Assembly: GCF_000025565.1 (NCBI RefSeq)
Contig: NC_014107.1
Location: 1-64,000 of the forward strand
Reading direction: 5' to 3'
Length of the DNA stretch: 64,000 nt
From: Enterobacter cloacae subsp. cloacae ATCC 13047
Lineage (GTDB): Bacteria; Pseudomonadota; Gammaproteobacteria; Enterobacterales; Enterobacteriaceae
Numbering within the stretch: position 1 is the first letter of the stretch; each line of letters opens with the position of its first letter. Position numbers and translations under genes: made by a program. Positions 43,124-52,223 of this stretch are shown here, one piece after another. The notes below the pieces were generated by a model. The model worked only from the letters and a program-made list of their open reading frames with translations. It had not been told where the DNA came from and searched no databases.

Positions 43124-43402
43124 CTAAATTTGTCAAAATTTACAGACAGTTGTAATGACATCCACTTATTCGATAATAAATTAATCTTGCGTTACGTGAA
43201 AACTGACAGGGGTCCAGGCTGTACCAGGCCGGAATTCACGTAACGCACTTTACGTCTTCTTCATTACTTACCTTTTCGTTCCGATCCTGTTCATCCCTGC
43301 ATTGCCCCCTTTTCTTCATAACGCATTTCACTGTTGCCGAAAGCCCATGGGGTCGACTTTGCGACCGCGGCCGCACTCAGAAGGATGGCCACTTTAACCG
43401 GC

Positions 43403-43588
43403 GCCACCCTGGCGTACCTACTCGTCCCCGAAGTGAGAGCCCTACTCTTCTATATGCCGGATCTTCACCATTAAATGCTGTTCTCTACTTTCTGGAACAC
43501 GGGAGTGCGGATCAGTGAATCCCGGACGCTGCCCCCGGAATCCTTTGATCTCGGTGGGTTAAGACCCTTTGTGAAAGTACTGGGCTAA
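43403..43588 (+). pseudogene. decayed second copy of the ResD-like recombinase
   Basis: Translating this stretch gives [21 protein letters not shown], a stop, then [20 protein letters not shown] and on to PFVKVLG. It aligns with YLLAPEVSALLHYVPDLHRK and the NTGARINEAL region of the intact gene 1 kb upstream. Only about the first third of a recombinase remains, with an internal stop and no catalytic C-terminus. Confidence 0.75.
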
Positions 43589-43633
43589 GGGCATCCGCCC
43601 TGACGAACAATATTGACTAAGTGATGAAAGTAA

Positions 43634-43804
43634 ACATATCGCAGTGAAGATGTTGAGCAGACTGCCCGCTCTTCCACACACCGCAGTCAATATCAATACT
43701 CCGGTAGGCCTATCCGCATATCGCAGTCAAGGCAAGCAAAACCTAAACGGAATGATGAATCAGTATAAATTGACTGTGGTATGCGCTCTGCATACCACAG
43801 TCAA
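43634..43804. repeat. RepFIB iterons after repB, including a perfect inverted pair
   Basis: Copies of a 15-bp iteron, consensus GCATACCGCAGTCAA, occur at 43634-43648 (variant), 43676-43690, 43716-43730 and 43790-43804. One is inverted at 43770-43784 (TTGACTGTGGTATGC). The last two form a perfect 15-bp inverted repeat around GCTCT, 22 bases beyond the repB stop. These should bind the initiator and help set copy number. Confidence 0.85.
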
Positions 43805-43825
43805 CAAACTCTAAAACGGCATTCC

Positions 43826-44836
43826 TCAGTCATTTCCCGGTTTCACGCTGGCGAGCGCTTTTGCTAGTTTCTGAGGATCAATACCTGCAGCCTTCAGGGC
43901 TTTAATAACTTCGTCATAGTTCTGCTCAGGTACTTCCTCTTCCGGCTCACGGGGAACAACGACCTTGCTACTGATGAGTTTCGGATTACGGTAATGCACG
44001 CTGAAGTAGGTGGCCCGGCCGCGTTTGAATTCGGTGTAATCCAGATAGCCGATATCCTTCAGCTGCGCCATGGCTTTGCGCACCGTGTGGTTCTGCGTGT
44101 AGAGGTTAGACGTCAGGTTGAGTCTGTCTCGCATACGCTTCATGGAGATGGGGGCCGGATTCTGTGGCAGACTTTCAATGTAGGTATAGAGTGCCTGTGC
44201 GGACTCCTTGCGCTGCAGGGCATCAATGGCTTTCAGACGCAACAGGACCCGCCTGTCCATCTGATAAAGCTCAAAGAGCTTGGGCTCTGCCCTGATCTCC
44301 ACGACATCGGCAGTGATGTCGTAATAGGCAGACTGAACCAGGTGCGTAGTCCACCCTTTCGTTTCACTCTGAAACTTGAGGGTTACGGATGCCAGCTTGA
44401 ACAGGGAGTTGCTTATCCTGTCACGCATTTTCTTGTTAGAGCGCCGGGAGTCAAAGCCACACATTTTAACAAACTCAACAAAAGACAGCTTGAGCGTGTC
44501 ATCCTTAACGCCAAAATCATACATTGAACGGATGATTCCAAGCCAGACTTTGAAGTCCGTATCCATATCGAGGCGCGATCCGGTGATCCTGACATCGGTA
44601 TACCCTTCACTCCGGGCAATGGACAGCTGTACGAGCTCCTCAGTCGCATCCGTGACGTTTTTGCGGTTCGTCTTACTCCTAGAGGTCGATTTGAGGGTAG
44701 GAACGAACAGACCAAGCCTCATGAGCGCAACAGGCTGAACAGTACTGGCGCTGTTGACATCCAGCTTAACAACTTCACCCGTTGTCTTATTGACCTCCTG
44801 AAGATTCAGGGGTAACTCATTATTTTCCATAGCCAT
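43826..44836 (-). CDS. repB: RepFIB replication initiator (RepB, IncFIB)
   Basis: 336-residue Rep_3-family initiator. It has two winged-helix domains (LKLSFVEFVKMCGFDSRRSN in the first half, ISMKRMRDRLNLTSNLYTQN in the second) and an acidic C-terminus. It binds the iterons on both sides of the gene, starts replication, and represses itself at the promoter-proximal copies. Iterons and a perfect DnaA box lie just upstream, as in F-type FIB replicons. The K subtype is likely from context but was not tested. Confidence 0.9.
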   Translation of the reverse strand: MAMENNELPLNLQEVNKTTGEVVKLDVNSASTVQPVALMRLGLFVPTLKSTSRSKTNRKNVTDATEELVQLSIARSEGYTDVRITGSRLDMDTDFKVWLGIIRSMYDFGVKDDTLKLSFVEFVKMCGFDSRRSNKKMRDRISNSLFKLASVTLKFQSETKGWTTHLVQSAYYDITADVVEIRAEPKLFELYQMDRRVLLRLKAIDALQRKESAQALYTYIESLPQNPAPISMKRMRDRLNLTSNLYTQNHTVRKAMAQLKDIGYLDYTEFKRGRATYFSVHYRNPKLISSKVVVPREPEEEVPEQNYDEVIKALKAAGIDPQKLAKALASVKPGND

Positions 44837-44851
44837 TTTATTAACCCGCGG

Positions 44852-44860
44852 TTATCCACA
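44852..44860 (+). promoter_or_regulatory. DnaA box of the RepFIB origin
   Basis: TTATCCACA, an exact consensus DnaA box, 15 bases upstream of the repB start and 15 bases before the first upstream iteron (44876-44890). Confidence 0.8.
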
Positions 44861-44875
44861 AACGAAAGTATATAC

Positions 44876-45277
44876 GCATATCACAGTCAACGGAAATACA
44901 TACCCCAGTTAATACAATTGCATACCGCAATAGTTGATCTCGCACACAACAGTCAACATACCACACACCACAGTTAATGAAGATAGTCTCCAGGCTCAGG
45001 CGTAGCGGGGCGCTAAACGATCCGGGGATCTCTTTTTGATCTCAACATGATCTCCTTAAGGATCAATTACTGGATCGAAATATGGAATAACAGCCAGCAT
45101 CCAATACATATGGACCACTGACATGACACAATGTGAATCTTGGTACAACAACCCAGTAATACAACACCAGGAAAGGCAATAGTCTTGACTGTGATATGCA
45201 GAAAAATGCATGTCATTACTCTTCCCTATTCCTATTCAGCTTCATACCGCAGTCAATAATCTGCATACTATAGTCAA
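44876..45277. repeat. upstream RepFIB iteron array and origin
   Basis: Iterons related to GCATACCGCAGTCAA occur at 44876-44890, 44898-44912, near 44920, near 44943, near 44961, at 45185-45199 (inverted), 45241-45256 and 45263-45277. Between them, from 45019 to 45076, six GATC sites fall within 58 bases, next to AT-rich sequence. This is the probable RepFIB origin. No gene is seen from 44837 to 45576. Confidence 0.8.
45019..45076. promoter_or_regulatory. cluster of six Dam (GATC) sites in the RepFIB origin
   Basis: GATC occurs at 45019, 45027, 45038, 45049, 45061 and 45073, spaced 8 to 12 bases apart. Such clusters bind SeqA when hemimethylated and are known from the P1 and chromosomal origins. 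Here they lie between iterons and may delay re-initiation. Confidence 0.6.
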
Positions 45278-45478
45278 TTCCTTACCATTCAGTTCCTTCC
45301 AGTGGAGCTTCGTTAGCTTCAGAGCGTCAGCCACACCTTGTTAGTACGGAGTAATTCCGCTTCCTCGACGCATGCGCCTACGCGCGCATACTTTCTGCGG
45401 CGAGCGGATGATATTGACTGAAGCATGCGGCAGCCTTTCAGGCGGATGCTGAACTGAACAAGACTATATTTTGATCGG

Positions 45479-45556
45479 CTTTGCAATATTTAAGACGGTT
45501 TGCAACTTTAATGTTGCTTTGCGCCTTTTACCAAGATTTAATAGATTAATGCAAAG
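45479..45556 (+). promoter_or_regulatory. sopAB operator with CTTTGC-type repeats
   Basis: CTTTGC at 45479-45484 and 45517-45522, GTTTGC at 45498-45503, and the inverse GCAAAG at 45551-45556 lie just before sopA. F SopA represses its promoter by binding four such repeats, so this is the same control. Confidence 0.75.
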
Positions 45557-45576
45557 ATAATAATAAGGAACAAAGA

Positions 45577-46743
45577 ATGGGACTGATGGAAACGCTTGAC
45601 CAGTGCATTACGGCCGGTCATGAAATGACGAAAGCTATCGCGATTGCACAGTTTAACGATGATAGCCCGGAAGCCAGGAAAATTACCCGTCGCTGGCGTG
45701 TGGGTGAGGCCGCCGATCTGATTGGCGTTTCTTCTCAGGCAATCCGTGATGCAGAAAAAGCAGGACGCCTTCCCCATCCTGATATGGAAATGCGTGGACG
45801 TGTAGAGCAGCGGGTGGGCTACACCATTGAACAAATCAACCATATGCGGGATGTATTTGGCACCCGTCTGCGCCGTCCTGATGACAGCGTTCCGCCCGTC
45901 ATCGCGGTGGCAGCACATAAAGGGGGTGTCTATAAGACATCTGTATCTGTACATTTGGCACAGGACCTGGCGCTGAAAGGGCTGCGAGTACTGCTTGTCG
46001 AAGGGAACGATCCTCAAGGCACAGCCTCCATGTACCACGGCTGGGTCCCTGATTTGCATATCCATGCCGAAGACACACTGCTGCCTTTTTATCTTGGTGA
46101 GCGCGATGATGCAGCCTATGCCGTCAAAGCCACCTGCTGGCCGGGTCTCGACATCATACCTTCATGCCTGGCTCTGCACCGCATTGAGACAGAACTAATG
46201 GGAAGGTTTGACAACGGGAAACTGCCGACAGAACCTCGTATGATGCTTCGCCTGGCCATCGAAACAGTGGCCCATGATTATGATGTCATTGTTATCGACA
46301 GTGCACCGAACCTCGGTATTGGTACCATCAATGTCGTCTGTGCTGCAGATGTACTCATCGTGCCAACGCCAGCAGAGTTATTTGATTACACCTCTGCCCT
46401 TCAGTTTTTTGACATGCTGCGCGACCTGGGAAAAAACGTGGACCTGCAGGGTTTTGAACCTGACGTTAGAATTCTTCTGACCAAGTACAGCAATAACAAT
46501 GGCTCACAGTCACCCTGGATGGAAGAACAGATCCGCGATGCCTGGGGAAGCATGGTACTGAAAAACGTTGTTCGCGAGACCGACGAAGTCGGTAAAGGTC
46601 AGATCCGTATGAGAACGGTGTTTGAGCAGGCTATCGATCAGCGCTCATCTACAGGAGCCTGGCGAAATGCGCTGTCTATCTGGGAGCCTGTCTGTAATGA
46701 AATTTTTGATCGCCTGATTAAACCTCGCTGGGAGATCAGATAA
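45577..46743 (+). CDS. sopA: SopA, ParA-type partition ATPase
   Basis: 388 residues, the length of F SopA and nearly the same sequence throughout ([20 protein letters not shown]). An N-terminal helix-turn-helix region for operator binding is followed by the deviant Walker A motif HKGGVYKTS (about 114-122), [10 protein letters not shown] and the rest of the P-loop ATPase. It forms gradients on the nucleoid that position plasmid copies, and it represses sopAB. Its last codon overlaps the sopB start by one base. Confidence 0.96.
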   Translation: MGLMETLDQCITAGHEMTKAIAIAQFNDDSPEARKITRRWRVGEAADLIGVSSQAIRDAEKAGRLPHPDMEMRGRVEQRVGYTIEQINHMRDVFGTRLRRPDDSVPPVIAVAAHKGGVYKTSVSVHLAQDLALKGLRVLLVEGNDPQGTASMYHGWVPDLHIHAEDTLLPFYLGERDDAAYAVKATCWPGLDIIPSCLALHRIETELMGRFDNGKLPTEPRMMLRLAIETVAHDYDVIVIDSAPNLGIGTINVVCAADVLIVPTPAELFDYTSALQFFDMLRDLGKNVDLQGFEPDVRILLTKYSNNNGSQSPWMEEQIRDAWGSMVLKNVVRETDEVGKGQIRMRTVFEQAIDQRSSTGAWRNALSIWEPVCNEIFDRLIKPRWEIR

Positions 46744-47708
46744 TGAAACGTGCACCAGTCATTCCAAAACATACCGTAAAAGATATCCGCCCCGAAACTG
46801 AACCTTCAGCGGCACCCGCTGCACCGATGGTTGATTCATTAATTGCACGGGTTGGAGCCATGGCCCGCGGGAATACCATTCTGCTTCCGGTTTGTGGCCG
46901 GGAAGTGAAATTTATTCTGGAAGCGATCCCGGGCGAGAGTGTTGAGACGGCATCAAGAGTCTGGTCAGGTAATGAACGTGACCAGGAACTACTGACCGAA
47001 GACGCGCTTGATGATCTGATTCCCTCTTTTATGCTGAGTGGTCAACAGACGCCTGCGTTCGGACGAAGGGTAGAAGGTGTCATTGAAATTGCTGATGGTA
47101 GTCGCCGTCGTAAAGCCGCCATACTGACATCATCAGATTATCGTGTTCTCGTCGGGGATCTCGATGACGAACAGATGATGGCTTTATCACGGCTGGGTAA
47201 TGATTATCGTCCTGTCAGCGCTTATGAACGGGGCAACCGTTATGCACAGCGGTTGGAAAATGATTTTAACGGCAATATCTCTGCTCTGGCTGAAGCTGAG
47301 AATATTTCCCGTAAAATCATCACGCGTTGCATCAACACGGCCCATTTGCCAAAATCAGTGGTTGCCCTGTTTACTCATCCTGGTGAACTTTCCGCCCGCT
47401 CTGGGGAGACGCTGTACAAAGCATTTTCGGGAAAAGAAGCTTTATTGTTGCAACGGACACAACAGCTTCATGAGCAAAAGAAAGCGGGAGTTATCTTTGA
47501 ATCCGAGGAAGTTATTGGTTTACTGACGGATGTTCTGAAAGAGCCATCAGGTAAAAAAGTAAACCTTAATACCCGTCATCAATTTGTACCTGGTGCGACA
47601 GCCCTATACAAAGGCGATAAGGTGATTTTTAATCTCGATAAATCTCGTTTGCCTGCCGAGTGTATCGAGAAGATAGAAAGCATACTGCGCGACTTACAAA
47701 AAGTTTAG
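46743..47708 (+). CDS. sopB: SopB, ParB-type centromere-binding protein
   Basis: 321 residues. The N-terminus stimulates SopA; the middle is a ParB/sulfiredoxin-like CTP-binding fold ([34 protein letters not shown], with GNR in the CTPase region). A helix-turn-helix for the centromere follows ([20 protein letters not shown]), and the C-terminus dimerises. It loads at the sopC palindromes immediately downstream. Confidence 0.95.
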   Translation: MKRAPVIPKHTVKDIRPETEPSAAPAAPMVDSLIARVGAMARGNTILLPVCGREVKFILEAIPGESVETASRVWSGNERDQELLTEDALDDLIPSFMLSGQQTPAFGRRVEGVIEIADGSRRRKAAILTSSDYRVLVGDLDDEQMMALSRLGNDYRPVSAYERGNRYAQRLENDFNGNISALAEAENISRKIITRCINTAHLPKSVVALFTHPGELSARSGETLYKAFSGKEALLLQRTQQLHEQKKAGVIFESEEVIGLLTDVLKEPSGKKVNLNTRHQFVPGATALYKGDKVIFNLDKSRLPAECIEKIESILRDLQKV

Positions 47709-47961
47709 CCTGTTTAATGATACACGCGAGAGTCTTCATTAATTTCCAATATCCTTAATGCGTTACATGCTGCTTCGGAATATATACATCCGAAGCAGTT
47801 ATTTTCTGCACTATAGCCCAGTGTTGTTAAAAAGATCTGTTTACTTCTCCCAACCTGATTGTTACCACAATCTAAAGATCCAGTTTTTTCTAGTTTTCCT
47901 TAACTAGTTCCGCAGTTCACCCCTCAACCTGCATATCAGAACTCAGACGGTAACCCATCCC

Positions 47962-48180
47962 GGAATACTGATTTCATACACCAGATTAACTGGGACCACG
48001 GTCCCACTTCCTACTTGCGTGTCAGAACTCACCCGTCAAGCCCGCTTGGAATATCGATTCCACACGCCGGATTTAACTGGGACCACGGTCCCACCTCCTA
48101 CTTGCGTGTCAGAACTCATCCTTCAACCCCGTCTGGAATATCGATTCCACACGCCGGATTTAACTGGGACCATGGTCCCA
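47962..48180 (+). repeat. sopC: sopC-like centromere: three 87-bp units
   Basis: The SopB-site palindrome TGGGACCACGGTCCCA occurs at 47991-48006 and 48078-48093, and as TGGGACCATGGTCCCA at 48165-48180. Spacing is exactly 87 bases. A second palindrome, GGAATATCGATTCC, precedes copies two and three by 30 bases (48048-48061, 48135-48148), with a degenerate form at 47962-47975. F sopC has twelve 43-bp units, so this array is much shorter and of a different, composite unit. Neighbouring sequence from 47709 to 47961 shows no gene. Confidence 0.85.
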
Positions 48181-48184
48181 CTCT

Positions 48185-48357
48185 ATTCAGCTGTTTCTAT
48201 CACAATACAGATTTTGAGATTGTTACTGTGATTCCTGTATTAGGTGCGTAAGAAGATTATGTTCGTTTTGTTCCCTGGTGCTTCCTCGCTCACTCGCGGG
48301 CTTCGCCCTGTCGTTCGGCTGCGGCGAGCACTACTGGCTCTCTCAGAAAAGCAGAAT
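48185..48357. other. spacer with a ColE1-origin-like segment
   Basis: Between the centromere and umuC lies a stretch (about 48278-48340) reading TGCTTCCTCGCTCACTCGC, then TGTCGTTCGGCTGCGGCGAG. It strongly recalls the flank of ColE1-type origins. No RNA I/II or origin is attached, so it is a fragment or a shared short motif. Confidence 0.45.
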
Positions 48358-49629
48358 TTATCTGATCCTCGCAACGGGAATATCTTTCCAGCGGGTGGTG
48401 TACGCAGGGGAGAGCATATCGCGTTTCATTTGCCATGATGGCGCTATCCCTCGCCCGGCAAACCAGATCTGTCCCAGACCGGAATGATTAATGCCATCGA
48501 GAACCTTCATCAGCTCAGAGCTGTGAGGACGTGGCGGACGTTCGTCGAACAGCTGCAGCTGCGAAACGCCGGAGCCGGTGAAGTCATTCAGCATCACACC
48601 GGCTTTGGCATACAGGTGCCCATCCTTCCAGATACGCTCCAGAGCCGTTGTGGCGGCCGCAATAATGTCCCGGGTGTCCTGAGTGGGTGTAAGCAGTTTC
48701 TCCGTGGCCACGTTGCCGTAGTAAGGCTCTTTAACGGCGAACGGAGACGTTTTGATGAAAACGGAAATATGCCGGCAGTACTGGCGCTCTTTCCGCAGCT
48801 TTTCAGAGGCCCGCTCTGCGTACTGACAGACAGCCTGGCGGAGCGAATCGTACTCCGTGATTTTCTCTCCAAAGCTGCGGCTGCAGACGATCTGCTGTTT
48901 CGTCGGTGGTGCTTCCTCAAGCGACATGCAGCTTTCCCCGTTCAGTTCGCGTACTGTTCGCTCGAGAACGACGGAGAAATTTTTGCGTATAAAGGCCGGG
49001 TTCGTCAGGGCCAGATCGAGCGCGGTCCTGATACCCAGTACATTAAGTTTGCGTGCAATACGGTTTCCCACGCCCCAGATCTCTTCGACCGGCTGCAGTG
49101 AAAGCAGTTTCCGCGTTCGCTGAGGATTCCCCCTGGTCAGGGCGAGCACACCACGAAACTGTTTCCACTCCTTTGAGGCCCACTGGGCTGATTTTGCCAG
49201 GGTTTTCGTCGGCCCGGCACCCACGCCGATGGTCAGACGGGTACAGTCATACACGTGCTGGCGCAGCTGCCGGCCGAAGTCCTCCAGGTCCATGCAGTGC
49301 TCAACGCCGGTCAGGTCGAGGAACATCTCGTCAATCGAATACTGTTCCACCCTTGGGGCCAGCTCCTCCAGGCAGCTCATCACGCGCGCTGACATCGAGG
49401 CATAAAGTTCATAGTTGCTTGAGAACGCGTATATTTTTTCCGGATACGTTTCGTTTTTCATCTGAAACCACGGCATGCCCATTTTGATCCAGGGCTTTGC
49501 CTCGGCACTTCTTGCGATAACGCAGCCATCGTTATTACTGAGCACCACAACCGGCTTTCCTTTCAAATCCGGGCGGAAAACACGTTCGCAGCTGGCATAA
49601 AAGCTGTTCACATCGGCCAGGGCAAACAT
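48358..49629 (-). CDS. umuC: UmuC-type error-prone DNA polymerase V subunit
   Basis: 423 residues, Y-family polymerase. Catalytic acidic residues appear in [15 protein letters not shown] (Asp 6) and [15 protein letters not shown] (about 95-108). The helix-hairpin-helix [16 protein letters not shown] follows, then the little-finger domain. With UmuD' it copies past DNA damage, at the cost of mutation. Its start overlaps the umuD stop by one base (TGATG), so they are co-translated. Confidence 0.93.
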   Translation of the reverse strand: MFALADVNSFYASCERVFRPDLKGKPVVVLSNNDGCVIARSAEAKPWIKMGMPWFQMKNETYPEKIYAFSSNYELYASMSARVMSCLEELAPRVEQYSIDEMFLDLTGVEHCMDLEDFGRQLRQHVYDCTRLTIGVGAGPTKTLAKSAQWASKEWKQFRGVLALTRGNPQRTRKLLSLQPVEEIWGVGNRIARKLNVLGIRTALDLALTNPAFIRKNFSVVLERTVRELNGESCMSLEEAPPTKQQIVCSRSFGEKITEYDSLRQAVCQYAERASEKLRKERQYCRHISVFIKTSPFAVKEPYYGNVATEKLLTPTQDTRDIIAAATTALERIWKDGHLYAKAGVMLNDFTGSGVSQLQLFDERPPRPHSSELMKVLDGINHSGLGQIWFAGRGIAPSWQMKRDMLSPAYTTRWKDIPVARIR

Positions 49630-50060
49630 CAGTACATCTCCCTCGGGCGGTGGATGATGTGCGTGACGACGCCAAAGATATCCAGATCGTCCGGGTCGGG
49701 ATAAATCGGCGGCCAGGCGGCGTTCATTGGCTGCAGCGTCAGTCGTGGCGTCAGCAGAAGCCGTTTAACCGTAAACTCCCCCTGCACACTGGCCACAACA
49801 ATATCGCCGTGCCGGGGCTTCTCTGCACTGTCCACAACCAGCAGATCGCCATTGTAAAGGCTGCCGTCGGACATGCTGTCACCGCTGGCACGGAGATAGT
49901 AAGTCGCGCTTGGGTGCCGTATGCAGTAATCATGGAGATCCAGGTCGGACTCGACATAGTCAGCGGCAGGGCTCGGAAAACCGCAGCTGGCCAGGTCTGC
50001 AAACAACGGATGGGCCTGTGGCGGGAGTGCTTTCCCGGTGCTGAAAAGCTGCAGTTTCAT
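49629..50060 (-). CDS. umuD: UmuD-type self-cleaving SOS subunit
   Basis: 143 residues. The cleavage site is Cys-Gly in [11 protein letters not shown] (about 26-27). The catalytic Ser is in [10 protein letters not shown] (about 60) and the catalytic Lys in FTVKRLLL (about 98). RecA filaments trigger removal of the N-terminus, giving UmuD' that activates UmuC. LexA box upstream. Confidence 0.93.
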   Translation of the reverse strand: MKLQLFSTGKALPPQAHPLFADLASCGFPSPAADYVESDLDLHDYCIRHPSATYYLRASGDSMSDGSLYNGDLLVVDSAEKPRHGDIVVASVQGEFTVKRLLLTPRLTLQPMNAAWPPIYPDPDDLDIFGVVTHIIHRPREMY

Positions 50061-50082
50061 CTTTCCTCCTGACGTCTAAATA

Positions 50083-50102
50083 TACTGGATATGCATACAG
50101 TA
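50083..50102 (-). promoter_or_regulatory. LexA (SOS) box of umuDC
   Basis: TACTGGATATGCATACAGTA matches the SOS box: CTG and CAG halves separated by ten bases, AT-rich centre. It lies 22 bases upstream of the umuD start. Confidence 0.85.
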
Positions 50103-50163
50103 TATTTAACAGCGTGAGGATAATCCAGATCACCTGCTTCATGAACAGGGTGAGTAACCTAAG

Positions 50164-50217
50164 TTACTCAAAATGCTATTTAATATCATTATGGAACATT
50201 TAAATTACTCATAATGA
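50164..50217 (+). promoter_or_regulatory. parM promoter region with direct repeats (possible parC)
   Basis: TTACTCAAAATG (50164-50175) and ATTACTCATAATG (50204-50216) are direct repeats in the AT-rich gap between umuD and parM. In R1-type loci such repeats form the centromere bound by ParR. Only two clear copies are seen. Confidence 0.5.
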
Positions 50218-50288
50218 GAAGTATGGCTTTTATTTTGCCATTTTGCTCTTATAATATGTATCAAATTGAGTTTAATTGACGGAGCATA

Positions 50289-51263
50289 ATGATGAATATT
50301 TACTGCGATGATGGTTCAACTAATGTTAAGCTGGCATGGTTTGAAGGAAACGAGCTGCAGACCCGGGTTTCTGCTAACTCCTTCCGGCATGGCTGGAAAG
50401 TGGCGGAATTCAGTGCCGCAACGTTCAACTATCAGGTGGGCACGCTGAAATACACCTGGGACAGCGTCAGCCGGGATGCCATCCCGACAACAAACGTGGA
50501 ATACCAGTACGGTGATCTCAACCTGCTGGCCGTGCATCATGCCCTGCTGAACAGCGGACTTGAGCCGCAGCCGGTGAGCCTGGCCGTGACGCTGCCCCTG
50601 AGCGAGTATTATGACGGGGACTGCCAGCGGAACGAGGAGAACATCCGACGCAAACGAGAAAACCTGATGCGTGAGCTGGTTCTGAATAAGGGCAGGGCAT
50701 TTACCGTAACGGACGTGAAGGTGATGCCTGAATCACTGCCGGCGGCGTTCTCCCGTCTCGCGGAGCTGAAGCCCGGACCCGCTGAGACCACCCTGATTAT
50801 CGATCTCGGCGGAACCACGCTCGATGCCGGCGTGATTGTCGGACAGTTTGATGATATCAGTGCGGTACACGGCAATCCGTCTGTCGGCGTGTCACAGGTC
50901 ACCCGCGCAGCTGCAGGCGCGCTGCGGGCTGCAGACAGCGAAACCAGCGCGCTTATTGCTGACACGGTCATCCGCAACCGCAATGATCGTCAGTATCTGC
51001 AGCGAGTGATCAACGATGCCGGAAAAATTGACGATGTTCTGAACAAAATTACAGAGGCAATCACTTCCCTGGGCGCGCGTGTCACCAGTGAGCTGACGGT
51101 CTTCAGGAGCGTTAACCGGGTATTCCTGGTCGGGGGAGGGGCATCCCTCATTGAAGAGGCTATCCGTCAGGCCTGGCCTCTGGCTCCTGACCGTATCGAG
51201 GTTATCGGCGATCCGCAGCTGGCGCTGGCCAGAGAGATTGCCCTTTACAATAAAGAGGACTAA
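50289..51263 (+). CDS. parM: ParM/StbA, actin-like partition ATPase
   Basis: 324 residues, actin/Hsp70 fold. Phosphate 1 loop MNIYCDDGSTNVKLAW (residues 2-17), phosphate 2 loop TTLIIDLGGTTLDAGVI (about 168-184), adenosine motif VFLVGGGASLIEEAI (about 279-293). It forms filaments that push paired plasmids to opposite poles, capped by ParR bound at parC. The two-codon start MMN has GGAG upstream. Followed after two bases by the ParR-type gene. Confidence 0.93.
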   Translation: MMNIYCDDGSTNVKLAWFEGNELQTRVSANSFRHGWKVAEFSAATFNYQVGTLKYTWDSVSRDAIPTTNVEYQYGDLNLLAVHHALLNSGLEPQPVSLAVTLPLSEYYDGDCQRNEENIRRKRENLMRELVLNKGRAFTVTDVKVMPESLPAAFSRLAELKPGPAETTLIIDLGGTTLDAGVIVGQFDDISAVHGNPSVGVSQVTRAAAGALRAADSETSALIADTVIRNRNDRQYLQRVINDAGKIDDVLNKITEAITSLGARVTSELTVFRSVNRVFLVGGGASLIEEAIRQAWPLAPDRIEVIGDPQLALAREIALYNKED

Positions 51264-51265
51264 AC

Positions 51266-51928
51266 GTGCCGGACGGCCAGTATTCTTTCTATCTGCACAG
51301 CGACGATCGCACCGACATCACGGCGATGGCGACCATCAGCACCATCTCACAGCCCCTGCGCGGTGACTTCATTCGGACCGCCGCCACCGCCGGGGCGGTG
51401 ATGTACCAGACGGATGCCCGTTTACCGGCGCTGATCCCGGTGTTCTTTGACGGACATCTGAGTGCCATCCGGCTTTGTGCCGTGATGGCGCTGGTATCCG
51501 GCACCTGGTCTTCACTCTCAGGACTTCCTGATGAGCCTGATGGTGGCGTTGCTGCTCTGGCCATGTCACCGGAGACCGAATACCAGCGCCGGCGTTACAC
51601 CCTGACGCTTCAGGATGACCGGAGCAGTGAACGGGTTGAGCGTGTGCTGACGGGCGTGTCATCCCGCCTGCGCGGAGAGCTGCTGAGAAACCTGATAATC
51701 ACCGGTCTGGCCCTGCATACGACCGCACCGGAGCTGCCGCGTCTGCTGGCCAGCATGCCGGTACCGCCCGGCACGGTCAGCGAGTTGCAGGTTCTGGTTC
51801 AGCAGATGGCCGATACGGCTGACGTGAGTATGGCTGCAGTGCCGGCGAAACCTGCGGAGCCTGCCGCACCGGTATCCGCTGAAGCGACCAGCATAAAGAA
51901 AAATATGCGCCGGGCATTCGGAGACTAG
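51266..51928 (+). CDS. ParR/StbB-type protein with an internal duplication
   Basis: 220 residues. It takes the ParR place after parM and should bind the centromere. The protein is unusual in length because its first 60 residues resemble residues 110-170. YSFYLHSDDRT aligns with YTLTLQDDRSS, LRGDFIRTAATAGAVM with LRGELLRNLIITGLAL, and DARLPAL with APELPRL. Each half looks like a ribbon-helix-helix domain. A Pro/Ala linker and a basic C-terminus (IKKNMRRAFGD), which probably touches ParM, follow. Confidence 0.75.
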   Translation: MPDGQYSFYLHSDDRTDITAMATISTISQPLRGDFIRTAATAGAVMYQTDARLPALIPVFFDGHLSAIRLCAVMALVSGTWSSLSGLPDEPDGGVAALAMSPETEYQRRRYTLTLQDDRSSERVERVLTGVSSRLRGELLRNLIITGLALHTTAPELPRLLASMPVPPGTVSELQVLVQQMADTADVSMAAVPAKPAEPAAPVSAEATSIKKNMRRAFGD

Positions 51929-51931
51929 AGC

Positions 51932-52195
51932 ATGTCAGTGATTAAACAAAAAGCAGTGCAGTGCATTCATAACTTTCTGCGGGCCCGGAACGTGCCTGAA
52001 TCTCAGTGGCCGGAACGGGTCAAAAAGACCGGCAGGGGAATGATACTGGCTGGCGTGGCCGTCGTGGTTCCTGGCGTTCTGGTTGATAACATCTCACTGC
52101 CGGTGACAATCGCGATGCAGGTCTGCTATGCCTCACTGATCGGCCTCGGGGTTCTCCTGGCGTTTGACGAGAAAAAACCAGAGGGGCGGGGATGA
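51932..52195 (+). CDS. small two-helix membrane protein
   Basis: 87 residues. Hydrophilic N-terminus, then two hydrophobic helices (about 34-52 and 58-77) and a charged tail. GGAG of the parR-like gene's end serves as its ribosome site. Gap of three bases, so it is in the parMR transcript. Function unknown. Confidence 0.6.
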   Translation: MSVIKQKAVQCIHNFLRARNVPESQWPERVKKTGRGMILAGVAVVVPGVLVDNISLPVTIAMQVCYASLIGLGVLLAFDEKKPEGRG

Positions 52196-52223
52196 ATATG
52201 AACATTAACCTGAAGGAAACAGT

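Noticed and set aside
43403..43588. Considered as an expressed short gene
   Set aside because: Internal stop and loss of the catalytic half make it a remnant.
47962..48180. Regular palindromic repeats considered as a CRISPR array
   Set aside because: The units are 87 bp, nearly identical throughout with no unique spacers, and match SopB sites next to sopB, so this is a centromere.
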